A stretch of DNA of 64,000 nt from Burkholderiales bacterium. GTDB taxonomy: Bacteria > Pseudomonadota > Gammaproteobacteria > Burkholderiales > Burkholderiaceae_E. The translations under genes and the position numbers were made by a program. Below, piece by piece: positions 36,375-44,597 of the stretch. The stretch covers positions 1-64,000 of the forward strand of contig JAIYCW010000081.1 of assembly GCA_027487815.1 (NCBI GenBank), written 5' to 3'. The first letter of the stretch is position 1. Each line of letters begins with the position of its first letter. A model generated the notes under the pieces. It was not told where the DNA came from and ran no database searches. It was given only the letters and a program-made list of their open reading frames with translations.

Positions 36375-37750
36375 CAATACACCTGCACATTGCTGACTTC
36401 GCCGCTCTCGGCAATACGCCAGGATTGGATCGCGTTGTTGTGATAAATCGAGCGGGTGCCCCGCTTGGCCCGCAGCTGGTTGATCTTGGGCTGCACATGC
36501 CCGGTCTCGTCGACTGCGCGGCTTTGCACGATGGCCGGTTTGCCATCCCACACCCAATCAAAGTTAAAGCGGGTAAGCGCACGATCCAGCACCAGATTGT
36601 CGAGCCGCGCCGCGCGCCAGTTTTTGCCGCCATCCACAGAGACATCGACCCGGCGAATCTTGCCGCGACCGGACCAAGCCAAACCGGTGACGTTATAGAA
36701 CCCCTTGTCGAGCAACACCTGCCCGCCCGAGGGGCTGGTGATCACCGATTTAACCTCCTGGATGGAAGTGAATTGCCGGTGCAGTCCGTCGGGCATCAGA
36801 TCCACATAGTGAATCACTTCATCCTTGGTGTAATAAGGCTGATCACCCACCTCGATGCGGCGCAAATACTTCACCCAGGAGACTCCCTGGACCCCCGGCA
36901 CCACCAGGCGCAGCGGATAGCCATTTTCGGGGCGCAACATCTCACCGTTCATGGCATAGGCCACAATCACATCGGTCATGGCGGCATTCAGCTCAATGGT
37001 GCGGGTCATCGACGAGCCATCGGCCCCTTCAGCCAGGATGTAGCGGGCCTTTTTGAGGTCAATGCCAGCCATTTCCAGCAGCACCGAAAGCTTCACCCCG
37101 GTGAACTCGCAACACGACAACATGCCGTGGGTGTACTGCACGGTGGGCACAGCGACATTCCCCCACTCCATCCCGGTGTTGGCCCCACATTCGATGAAGT
37201 GAATGCGCGAGGTGCTGGGCAGGCGCATCAGCTCATCCATGGTGAACACTTTGGGCTGCCGAACCAGCCCATTGATCATCAGCCGATGCCCGCTGGGATC
37301 CACATCCCACCAGCCCTGATGATGGCGTTCAAAATGCAGGCCATTCGGAGTGAGGATGCCAAACAGCCCTTGCAGCGGGGTAAAGCTCACCGAAGCGGCA
37401 GACACGCGAGTGAGGCCAGGGCTTTCGCGCCGCTGCAGATTTTTCTCCCACTTCGAAGGCACGCCGTAACCGTTGGCCGCCACCGGTTGACCCAGTCCCT
37501 TGGTGTGTTCCGGGAGCTCGAGAATTGCGCGCTCTCCTGCAGGGGCTGGCTGAGCTTGCGCTTTGGACGCAGCGGGACCGCTTAGCGCTGACCCAACGGC
37601 TGCAGCCCCAAATGCTGCACCACCGAAGAACTGCCGCCGGCTGGGCGAGCGGGGAGCTTCTGGTGCGCGCTGAACTCGACCGGCGGTTTGATTGCGTGCG
37701 GCAGGTTGATCCGGGCCTGGCGCAGCACACTGAATATCCTCAGCCCTCAT
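36374..37750 (-). CDS. soxC: SoxC sulfane dehydrogenase, molybdenum subunit
   Basis: 458 residues. Tat signal SPSRRQFFGGAAFGAAAVGS after a long N-terminal extension. Sulfite-oxidase-fold core with the Mo-ligating Cys in RIHFIECGANTGMEW and RLVVPGVQGVSWVKYLRRIE. SoxCD oxidises the sulfane sulfur on SoxY, so the pathway can run to sulfate without sulfur globules. It overlaps the regulator gene by four bases (ATGA) and soxD by one. Confidence 0.94.
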   Translation of the reverse strand: MRAEDIQCAAPGPDQPAARNQTAGRVQRAPEAPRSPSRRQFFGGAAFGAAAVGSALSGPAASKAQAQPAPAGERAILELPEHTKGLGQPVAANGYGVPSKWEKNLQRRESPGLTRVSAASVSFTPLQGLFGILTPNGLHFERHHQGWWDVDPSGHRLMINGLVRQPKVFTMDELMRLPSTSRIHFIECGANTGMEWGNVAVPTVQYTHGMLSCCEFTGVKLSVLLEMAGIDLKKARYILAEGADGSSMTRTIELNAAMTDVIVAYAMNGEMLRPENGYPLRLVVPGVQGVSWVKYLRRIEVGDQPYYTKDEVIHYVDLMPDGLHRQFTSIQEVKSVITSPSGGQVLLDKGFYNVTGLAWSGRGKIRRVDVSVDGGKNWRAARLDNLVLDRALTRFNFDWVWDGKPAIVQSRAVDETGHVQPKINQLRAKRGTRSIYHNNAIQSWRIAESGEVSNVQVY

Positions 37751-38169
37751 GCTTGCCCCTGCACAGCAGCACTTGCCATCGCGGCTTGTGAGGCCTGCTC
37801 GCGACGCATCTCAGCCAGTTGAAGCTCTTGAGCCAGTTGCATCAAATCCGTGCGCTCAGTTGCCGTGTCAGTTTGCTCCATGCTGCTGGCAATATGCACG
37901 CAGACTGTGCGACAAATCTCGGTAAGCGCGGTGTCGGCGACACCGTAGTAAATGAAACTGCCCTGCTTGCGGCGGGTCAGCACCCCAGCCTGATACATCG
38001 TGCTCAGATGGCGAGAGATATTGGCTTGGGTTCCACCGGTTTCTTCGACCACTTCCGAGACGGTTTTTTCATCCTGGCAGATCGCGTGGAGCACCCGAAT
38101 CCGCATGGGTTCGGAAAGCAGCGCAAAATAGCGCGATACCCGCTCAAATACCTTGGCCAAATCATCCAT
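37747..38169 (-). CDS. ArsR-family regulator of the sox genes
   Basis: 140 residues from ATG 38169 (AGGAG upstream). Winged helix-turn-helix: LLSEPMRIRVLHAICQDEKT, then VVEETGGTQANISRHLSTMY as the recognition region and FIYYGVAD as the wing. Cys31, Cys86, Cys90 and His92 are candidate sensing residues. The thiol-persulfide sensors SqrR/BigR/SoxR use a helix-2 Cys and a C-terminal Cys; Cys31 fits the first, but Cys86/Cys90 lie earlier than the usual second. A long Gln/Glu-rich C-terminal tail follows. Likely represses both sox promoters. Confidence 0.85.
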   Translation of the reverse strand: MDDLAKVFERVSRYFALLSEPMRIRVLHAICQDEKTVSEVVEETGGTQANISRHLSTMYQAGVLTRRKQGSFIYYGVADTALTEICRTVCVHIASSMEQTDTATERTDLMQLAQELQLAEMRREQASQAAMASAAVQGQA

Positions 38170-38228
38170 GCTTGTCTCCTGTCTTACCGCTTCACACTGC
38201 CAGGGCTTGTGCCTTGACGCGGCTTGAA

Positions 38229-38265
38229 TTGCCATGATCATATGAGCGTATATGCATATGTGCAA
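38229..38265. promoter_or_regulatory. Divergent promoter/operator for the arsR-soxCD genes and the thioredoxin-fold gene
   Basis: Minus strand: TTGCAC (38265-38260), exactly 17 bases, TATGAT (38242-38237), a strong sigma-70 match for the regulator operon. Two CATATG palindromes (38239-38244, 38255-38260) overlap the -10 and the upstream edge, as expected for autorepression. Plus strand: TTGCCA at 38229-38234 with a poor -10. Confidence 0.65.
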
Positions 38266-38301
38266 CCCCCAATCTAGATGCCCTCACGCGGCGGAGGTCA
38301 T

Positions 38302-38790
38302 TTGAGCGCCCTGGCAGTACCAACCCGCTATCTGCAACTCGAACGGTCTGTGACTTCGGATCGGGTGTTGGTGATCATGTTTACCCGGCCCGGTTGCGCG
38401 TTTTGTGAGGCTTTGAGACGGGAGCATTTGCTGCCAATGCAAGCCGCCCTAAAACGCCTATCCGCCCCGGAATCACCGGTTCGCCAAAGCCCCTCAGACT
38501 TCGCTTTTGAACCAGCGGCATCTAAACGCCTCACTTTGGGGGAACTCGATCTCACTTCGCGCAAGCCCTTTGAGGTTTCGCCCGGGATTACCCCGGCTGT
38601 CGTGGCCCGCTGGCAAACTCACGGGCAGGCGCTCGCGGCTTCACTGCAGATTCGGCTTACCCCCACCCTGGCCTTTTTTGGGGCCAAAGGTGAAGTTGCC
38701 GAGCGTCTGGTGGGCTACGGATCGCCTGACTTTTACGGGGCGTATCTTGAGCAGCGCATTGAGGCAGCGCTTACCGCCGCCCGAGCTTGA
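38302..38790 (+). CDS. Thioredoxin-fold protein, SoxW-like
   Basis: 162 residues from TTG 38302, which has GGAGG upstream; ATG 38278 is in frame but has no ribosome site. Active-site CAFC in FTRPGCAFCEALRREHL, and cis-Pro region IRLTPTLAFFGAKGEVAERLVGYG. A variable insertion of about 75 residues separates the two. No signal peptide is visible, unlike periplasmic SoxW. The position opposite the sox regulator suggests a role in reducing sox-related thiols. Confidence 0.75.
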   Translation: MSALAVPTRYLQLERSVTSDRVLVIMFTRPGCAFCEALRREHLLPMQAALKRLSAPESPVRQSPSDFAFEPAASKRLTLGELDLTSRKPFEVSPGITPAVVARWQTHGQALAASLQIRLTPTLAFFGAKGEVAERLVGYGSPDFYGAYLEQRIEAALTAARA

Positions 38791-38818
38791 AACCGGGCAG
38801 CAAAAGGACACTCAGCGT

Positions 38819-40027
38819 TTAGTGGAAATGCGTAGCAGGAGGCTCGACATCCGCAGGCAGCTCGGTATGCACCACATCGCCAATCCCGTTCGGGAAAAGC
38901 GGCGCACCGCAATCCTCGCAATACTCGGGCTCGGTGACATTCGGCCAAACCCGGCACTCAGTCACCCCCACCGCCTTGAGCAAATCCTTGATCACATCGA
39001 TCGTCGAAGGATCTTCTGACATCACCTCGGGTCCAAAGAGCGGCCACACCACTCCTTGAAGCACCACCTCCGGGTCATCGGAGGTGTAAAACCCCACTCG
39101 AACCTCTTCAGGCTGTTGCGCCCCAAAAGCAGCTATTGCGGCATGGATGCGATGGGCATCCGTCTTGAGCAGATGCGTCAGGAAATGCACCGCAGCTTGC
39201 AGCGCATAGGGGCGAACCCGCCGATCCGACTCGCGCAGATTCATGTGGTACGCATCGGGCAAAAGACACTCGAACCCACACCCCGCCAGCATCGGCTCAA
39301 GCACCGGCCGCACATGTTCAATCCACTGCTCCAGGCAGGTGACCCGGGTGGCATGATCCTTGGATTCAATTTGCTGCCAACGAAACACCGCACCACCCTG
39401 AGGCACGGCCACCACGCCCAGCAAAAACCGATTGTCGGCAAGCATTTCGGCGGTGTCAGGAAACACCTTGGCATCCAGCTTGATCGCTGTGCCGCTTAAC
39501 GCGGATTGGGCGAGTTTGCGCACCTGCTTGCGCACTTCACCAAAATCACCGGGCAATTGATCAATGCTATACAAATAAGGGGCCATCACAAACTTGGCCC
39601 CGCGCGCCAAAACATGCTCCCGCCAGTGCTGCGCGAGTGCCGCGCTGCGTTGCGCATCCAGCGGCCCGCTTGGAATTGCAAAGCGCGTCCACAGCACCAG
39701 AGGAGCGCACACCAAGATGCACTGCATCGGCTCGCCGTCATGTTCGATGAGAGTGGTTTCCGTGGTCTCTTCAATCGCCTCCAGCAACGCACCATAGGCT
39801 TCAAGATCGGTTTGCTGCAGGCGCTCCAGCGCATCGAGCAGCGACTGAGCATGCCCACTATCGAGCAGGCGCCCGATCCGGGTATTGAGCTGATCCTCCC
39901 AATAGCGGTCTTCCAGACGGCTTCCGGAGTGGGTCAGCCCCAGGGCTGAGACCATCAAGCGGTCGGCGTCAGGGGAAAGCTGGCCTTTGCGTTCACGCGG
40001 CCCGCGACTCAGGCGTGGTTCTTTCAT
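38819..40027 (-). CDS. DUF2863-family protein
   Basis: 402 residues, no signal peptide or membrane span. Segments DRLMVSALGLTHSGSRLEDRYWE (quoted in part), ETTLIEHDGEPMQCILVCAP, YLYSIDQLPGDFGEVRK and the C-terminal CEDCGAPLFPNGIGDVVH with a Cys pair are typical of DUF2863, a conserved Burkholderiales family of unknown function. The C-terminal CxxC could bind zinc. Single gene facing the thioredoxin-fold gene. Confidence 0.8.
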   Translation of the reverse strand: MKEPRLSRGPRERKGQLSPDADRLMVSALGLTHSGSRLEDRYWEDQLNTRIGRLLDSGHAQSLLDALERLQQTDLEAYGALLEAIEETTETTLIEHDGEPMQCILVCAPLVLWTRFAIPSGPLDAQRSAALAQHWREHVLARGAKFVMAPYLYSIDQLPGDFGEVRKQVRKLAQSALSGTAIKLDAKVFPDTAEMLADNRFLLGVVAVPQGGAVFRWQQIESKDHATRVTCLEQWIEHVRPVLEPMLAGCGFECLLPDAYHMNLRESDRRVRPYALQAAVHFLTHLLKTDAHRIHAAIAAFGAQQPEEVRVGFYTSDDPEVVLQGVVWPLFGPEVMSEDPSTIDVIKDLLKAVGVTECRVWPNVTEPEYCEDCGAPLFPNGIGDVVHTELPADVEPPATHFH

Positions 40028-40138
40028 GCGGGCAATTCAAATCGGTTCATGGACTGCGCAGTTTAGACCATTTATCGCCTACCCCGCCGGTCAAACGGGC
40101 CTCGTCGGCAAACCTGCGCCGCAGGTACCATCCGGAGC

Positions 40139-41518
40139 ATGAGTACGCTTTCGATCCAAGTGCGCCGCTGGGTAGCCCTGCTCTCAGTAGGCTACGCTTT
40201 TGGCATGGGCCTCACAGGATGCGGAGGCGGCGGCGCAGCCAGCGGGGATTCAGCGGGCACAAGCAGCGCTGTAGAGGCCAAGCAACTGGCTGAATACATG
40301 CAGCAATGGTATTTCTGGGCCAGCACAATGCCGGTGCTCGACGCAGCAAACTTTTCGACGCCTGCACAGGCCCTGGCCGCACTTCGCGTTACCCAGGATC
40401 GCTATAGCTTTATTGAGCCTGCCGCCAGCTTTAATGCGTTTTTTGGTGCAGGACAAACCGTCGGCTTTGGGATTGGATACACCGTCGTCACCACCAATGG
40501 CGCAAGTGAATTGGTAGTGCGCTACACCCAGCCGGCCAGCAATGCGGCTGCTGGCGGAATGCGACGCGGTGATCGCATCCTGGCGATTGATGGCGAATCC
40601 ATCACCCAGCTGGTCACCGAGAATCGTCTGGATTCCGCATTTGGCGCACTGGAAGCCGGCGTCCGGCGCGTGTTTCGCCTGCAGCGCGGCCCGACTTCAC
40701 AAGATCTGCCGCTTGAGAAATCGGTGTACTCGATCAGCTCAAGCTTCGGCTCGGCAATCTTTGCCCCGCCGGTATCCGCAAGCCCGCGCCGAGTGGCCTA
40801 CCTTCACCTCTTTACCTTTACCAGCCTGGCCGAAACCGACTGGCAGGCCGCTTTGGCCAGCCTTCAAGCGCAAGGCTTCGATGATCTGATCGTGGATTTG
40901 CGTGACAACGGTGGCGGCCGGGTCAGTTCGGCCAACCTTGTGGGGTCTACCATGGCTGCCAACCAGGTTGGCCAGCCAAGCGTGCGACTGCAGTTCAATA
41001 GCCAACAGACCAGCGCCAACACGGCCTATCAATTCTTTGCCACCAGCCCACAGCTCACCCCTGTGCGCCTTGTGTGGCTTACCTCGGAGCGTACATGCTC
41101 AGCGGCCGAGCAACTGATACATATGCTTGAGCCTGCCCGCACAGGCCTGCAGACGGCAAGGGTCGGCGCCACCACCTGCGGAAAGCCCGTGGGCTTTACC
41201 CCCCCGACCATCGGCAGCAATGTTTACAACATCGTGACCTTCCAAAGCGCCAACCGCGCCGAGCTCGCCAGCTACTTCACTGGCCTCACCCCCACCTGCT
41301 CGATAAGCGACCCTGTCAGTTTTGCCTATGGCGATGCCAACGATCCACTGATTGCCACCGCATTGCAATGGCTGGCCACTGGGGCTTGCCCGGTGGCAGC
41401 AGCAAATGCCCAAACCAAATCCAGCTCGTTGCAACTCGAGACTGCCCGAGACCAACAGCAGCCGGGAGCCGGTACCCAAGGCCCCAAGCGCTTCACAGAC
41501 ACCCTCGATCTGCGCTAG
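40139..41518 (+). CDS. S41-family (C-terminal processing) peptidase lipoprotein
   Basis: 459 residues. Lipoprotein leader (GMGLTGCGGGG), a PDZ domain (AAAGGMRRGDRILAIDGESI, about 140-200), and the S41 core: FDDLIVDLRDNGGGRVSSA and the catalytic Ser in SERTCSAAEQLIHML. Two Cys pairs in the C-terminal part may be disulfides. Expected in the periplasm. GGAG sits only one base before the ATG, so the start may be slightly different. It overlaps the convergent TetR gene by four bases. Confidence 0.86.
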   Translation: MSTLSIQVRRWVALLSVGYAFGMGLTGCGGGGAASGDSAGTSSAVEAKQLAEYMQQWYFWASTMPVLDAANFSTPAQALAALRVTQDRYSFIEPAASFNAFFGAGQTVGFGIGYTVVTTNGASELVVRYTQPASNAAAGGMRRGDRILAIDGESITQLVTENRLDSAFGALEAGVRRVFRLQRGPTSQDLPLEKSVYSISSSFGSAIFAPPVSASPRRVAYLHLFTFTSLAETDWQAALASLQAQGFDDLIVDLRDNGGGRVSSANLVGSTMAANQVGQPSVRLQFNSQQTSANTAYQFFATSPQLTPVRLVWLTSERTCSAAEQLIHMLEPARTGLQTARVGATTCGKPVGFTPPTIGSNVYNIVTFQSANRAELASYFTGLTPTCSISDPVSFAYGDANDPLIATALQWLATGACPVAAANAQTKSSSLQLETARDQQQPGAGTQGPKRFTDTLDLR

Positions 41519-42207
41519 ACCTTCTTGCGGGCGCGGGCTGCAGCAACCGTTCTGCCTTTCAGTTTTTCTCCATCAACTGGTTCTTTCGACCCATCGCGCA
41601 GCGCCTTTTCCACCATTGCCTGCATTACCCAAATCGCCATTTTTTCGGTGTCGTGGCTATTCATTCCGAGGATGTCCTTGAACACCACATACGGCTCAAT
41701 CCCATAGACCAACGCCAGACCGCTAAGCAAGCGTCGATAAGCCACCGGCTTGAGCTTTTTTTTCAGCGGTTGGGTAACCTTCTCAAGAATTGCTACCCGG
41801 TAGCCGCGTCGGTAATGCTCCTCGCTCAACGCCCCGGCTCGGCTCAAGGCTTCGTGTTCGAGTGAAATTTGCAAGGCGGCGCGTAACTGCGGTTCATAGA
41901 CATGAAAGCGTGGAAACGTGCTTTCAAACAATTGCTGCAGTGCCACAATGCCATCGGGCTCTTTGGTCGAAAACGCGCGCACATCGCCGAGGCTAAAGTC
42001 AACTACCGCACTCACCAGACTGCTGCGGGTCGGGAAATAACGATAGGCTGTAGCTCTTGGAATTTCGGCGCGGACAGCTACCGCCGCTACGGTAAGTACG
42101 CCACCCTCTTCAACTAGTGCTACAGCTGCCTTGAGTAATTGTTGGTAAGTGCGCAGCTTGGCGCCCAGGTGAGGTAAAGGCGTAAGTTTTAGTCGGGCAC
42201 TTGACAC
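41515..42207 (-). CDS. TetR-family transcriptional regulator
   Basis: 230 residues from GTG 42207. N-terminal helix-turn-helix: AVALVEEGGVLTVAAVAVRA, then EIPRATAYRYFPTRSSLVSA. The C-terminal domain is ligand-binding type (FHVYEPQLRAALQISLEHEA) with a basic C-terminus. It is divergent from the hydrolase-ABC cluster, and a perfect dyad at 42241-42258 lies between, so it is the likely local repressor. The ligand is presumably the compound or intermediate handled by the cluster. Confidence 0.88.
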   Translation of the reverse strand: MSSARLKLTPLPHLGAKLRTYQQLLKAAVALVEEGGVLTVAAVAVRAEIPRATAYRYFPTRSSLVSAVVDFSLGDVRAFSTKEPDGIVALQQLFESTFPRFHVYEPQLRAALQISLEHEALSRAGALSEEHYRRGYRVAILEKVTQPLKKKLKPVAYRRLLSGLALVYGIEPYVVFKDILGMNSHDTEKMAIWVMQAMVEKALRDGSKEPVDGEKLKGRTVAAARARKKV

Positions 42208-42240
42208 TGCAAGACGCTTTCTCTACTCTGGGTCTGTTAA

Positions 42241-42258
42241 TTGAGACAAGCGTCTCAA
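42241..42258. promoter_or_regulatory. TetR-type operator dyad
   Basis: TTGAGAC-AAGC-GTCTCAA, perfect 7-bp arms, 18 bp, between the TetR gene and the alpha/beta-hydrolase gene. Size and place fit a TetR-family operator controlling both directions. Confidence 0.7.
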
Positions 42259-42461
42259 ATCCAAAAATCCAGGTCAGTTCAGATTTTTTTCCCTGGCCTC
42301 AAGAAAGAAGTGTAGTTCAAGCGTAAATCACTGGTTCGTAAAAACATATCAGCTTTAGGTCATCGATCTTGAATCGAACGCCTCACAAGAGGCCCAAAGC
42401 TGGCGAGGAGACAGATTGAGCAACACCGGCTTTGCGCTCGGTGGCGCCTGAGGCATATCGC

Positions 42462-43268
42462 ATGCATCACGCCCCGAAGACCCAGTTTATCGAGCGACTC
42501 GCTGTCGAAGATGAAGGCAGCGGCGACGCCGTGCTGTTCATCCACGGCTTGGGTGGAAGCAGCAACACCTTCACTCCTTTGCTTCAGGCTGATGGCCCTT
42601 TCCAACGCTACAGATGCGTGCGCATTGATTTGCCAGGATCGGGGCGCAGCGGCCGGGTGGAAGGTACGATTGATTTGGCAAGGTATTTGCAGGGGGTCAA
42701 AGCGGTCTGTGCCACGCTCGGCATCATGCGCTCGCATATTGTTGCGCATTCCATGGGCACAATCGTTGCGCAGCATTTGGCCGCACAAGAGCCCAAGCTG
42801 GTACGAAGCCTTGCCCTGTTTGGCCCATTGTTTTGCCCCACCGAGGCGGCCCGGGTTCAATTGCGCGCCCGCGCGGAAAAGGCCCGCAACGAAGGCACTT
42901 TGGGTATCGCCGAAATTGCCCAGGCCCTTTCGCAGGGCGCTGTTTCCGCCAAAACCAAACGTAACGCTCCCACCGCGGTTGCTTACGTCCGTGAAAGTTT
43001 GATGCGCCAGCGCTCCGAGCTCTACGCAGCCAGTTGCGAAGCCCTGGCCGAAATGCAATCGGTGGATCCTGCAAAGATTATCTGTCCGACGCTGCTCGTC
43101 ACTGGTGATGAAGACACCGTGGCCCCTCCTCAGGCAGTACGCGGTATGCACAACAAAATTGCAAATAGCGCCACCCATGTGGTGTTCGGTTGTGGTCACT
43201 GGACACCTATCGAGCAGCCCCATGAATGCGCGCAGTTGCTGCGCTCCTTTTATATGCAGAGGATGTGA
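42462..43268 (+). CDS. Alpha/beta-hydrolase
   Basis: 268 residues from ATG 42462. Oxyanion-hole motif LFIHGLGGSSNTF, nucleophile elbow AHSMGT with Ser97, catalytic acid in TGDEDTVAPP and catalytic His in FGCGHWTPIEQP. The sequence type is that of enol-lactonase/esterase enzymes; the substrate is unknown. First gene after the operator; the next gene starts two bases after its stop. Confidence 0.9.
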   Translation: MHHAPKTQFIERLAVEDEGSGDAVLFIHGLGGSSNTFTPLLQADGPFQRYRCVRIDLPGSGRSGRVEGTIDLARYLQGVKAVCATLGIMRSHIVAHSMGTIVAQHLAAQEPKLVRSLALFGPLFCPTEAARVQLRARAEKARNEGTLGIAEIAQALSQGAVSAKTKRNAPTAVAYVRESLMRQRSELYAASCEALAEMQSVDPAKIICPTLLVTGDEDTVAPPQAVRGMHNKIANSATHVVFGCGHWTPIEQPHECAQLLRSFYMQRM

Positions 43269-43270
43269 TC

Positions 43271-44566
43271 ATGGCCCATACCCTGTTTACCAATGTCCGC
43301 ATCATCGACGGTACCGGTGCCGCGCCTTTTACCGGCGAAGTCCTGGTGCAGGGCAACCGAATCCTGAAGGTAGCCAAAGGCGCGCGCGCTTTGCCCACCA
43401 CCGGCACCACCGTTGTGGATGCTGCTGGCGCCACCCTGATGCCGGGCATGGTCGAGGCCCACACCCATTTTTCGTGGAATGATCAGCCCAGTCTCGGGTC
43501 GATCCAGCGCATGCCACCTGAGGAGCACATCCTGTGGTGCGCGCATGTGGCTGAGCGTTACCTCCAGCATGGCTGGACCTCATGTGTAGGCGCTGCTACC
43601 GCCAAACCCAGGCTGGATGTCGTGATCCGCAACGCGATTCAAAGCGGGCAGATTCCAGGCCCTCGCTATCTTGCAGCCAGCCAGGAAATCACCGTGCCCG
43701 GGGGCTTGGGCGATGAAACTTTGCCCCATTTGCCGTTTGAGGAGTTCAGCTTTGGCGCTGTGGTCAATGGTGCCGAGGAAATGCGCAAGGTATGCCGCAT
43801 GTTCCTTAAATATGGCGTGGACCATCTCAAACTGAACTTGTCGGGTGAATACATTGCAGGCTTGCCTGCCGAGTTTTCTCCCATGACCGACCGCGAAGTG
43901 CAGGTGGCCGTGGAAGAAGCCCGCCTGCGCAACAAGCGACTCGCAGCGCACGCCCGCTCTGCACTTTCAGTCAAGCAGTGCGTGCGCCATGGCATTGAGC
44001 TCGTGTACCACGCGAGCTTCATCGATGAAGAAGGCCTCGACATGCTTGAGGCCAACAAGGACAAGCATTTTGTAGCGCCCGGATTGGGCTGGCTAGTCAA
44101 CACCTCACATCACGCCTCCGCCTGGGGCATTACGCCCGATATTGCCAAATCTATGGGCTATCACCGCGAACTTGAAATCGCAATTGAGGGCCTTCGCAAA
44201 ATGCATAAGCGCGGCATCCGTATTCTGCCCGGTGGCGACTATGGGTTTGCCTGGATGCCACACGGCAACAATGCCAAAGATCTTGAATACTTTGTGAAGT
44301 ACCTCGGCTTCACACCGATGCAGGCCATCGTCAGCGCCACCCAATTTGGGGGCCAGATCATGATGATGGAAAACGAGCTGGGCCTGATCAAGGAAGGCTA
44401 TCTCACAGACATCCTTCTCGTAGATGGTGATCCGCTTGCCAATATCGCTTTGCTACAGGATCAAAAACGCATTCTTGCCGTAATGAAGGATGGCAAGTTC
44501 TATAAAGAGCCCGAAATTTCTTCGGCCCGCAGCCTGGTAGGTATGCACTCGATGAGTGCCGCATGA
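43271..44566 (+). CDS. Amidohydrolase (COG1228, imidazolonepropionase-like), copy 1
   Basis: 431 residues from ATG 43271. Metal-dependent TIM-barrel hydrolase: MVEAHTHFSWND (metal HxH), LAAHARSALS and ELVYHASF (His ligands), and LPGGDYGFAW with the catalytic Asp; the C-terminus DILLVDGDPLANI is family-typical. It probably cleaves an amide or cyclic amide bond. No signal peptide. Highly similar to the next gene. Confidence 0.88.
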   Translation: MAHTLFTNVRIIDGTGAAPFTGEVLVQGNRILKVAKGARALPTTGTTVVDAAGATLMPGMVEAHTHFSWNDQPSLGSIQRMPPEEHILWCAHVAERYLQHGWTSCVGAATAKPRLDVVIRNAIQSGQIPGPRYLAASQEITVPGGLGDETLPHLPFEEFSFGAVVNGAEEMRKVCRMFLKYGVDHLKLNLSGEYIAGLPAEFSPMTDREVQVAVEEARLRNKRLAAHARSALSVKQCVRHGIELVYHASFIDEEGLDMLEANKDKHFVAPGLGWLVNTSHHASAWGITPDIAKSMGYHRELEIAIEGLRKMHKRGIRILPGGDYGFAWMPHGNNAKDLEYFVKYLGFTPMQAIVSATQFGGQIMMMENELGLIKEGYLTDILLVDGDPLANIALLQDQKRILAVMKDGKFYKEPEISSARSLVGMHSMSAA

Positions 44567-44597
44567 ATCCGCTACCCGCTATCCCTAGGAGAACATC

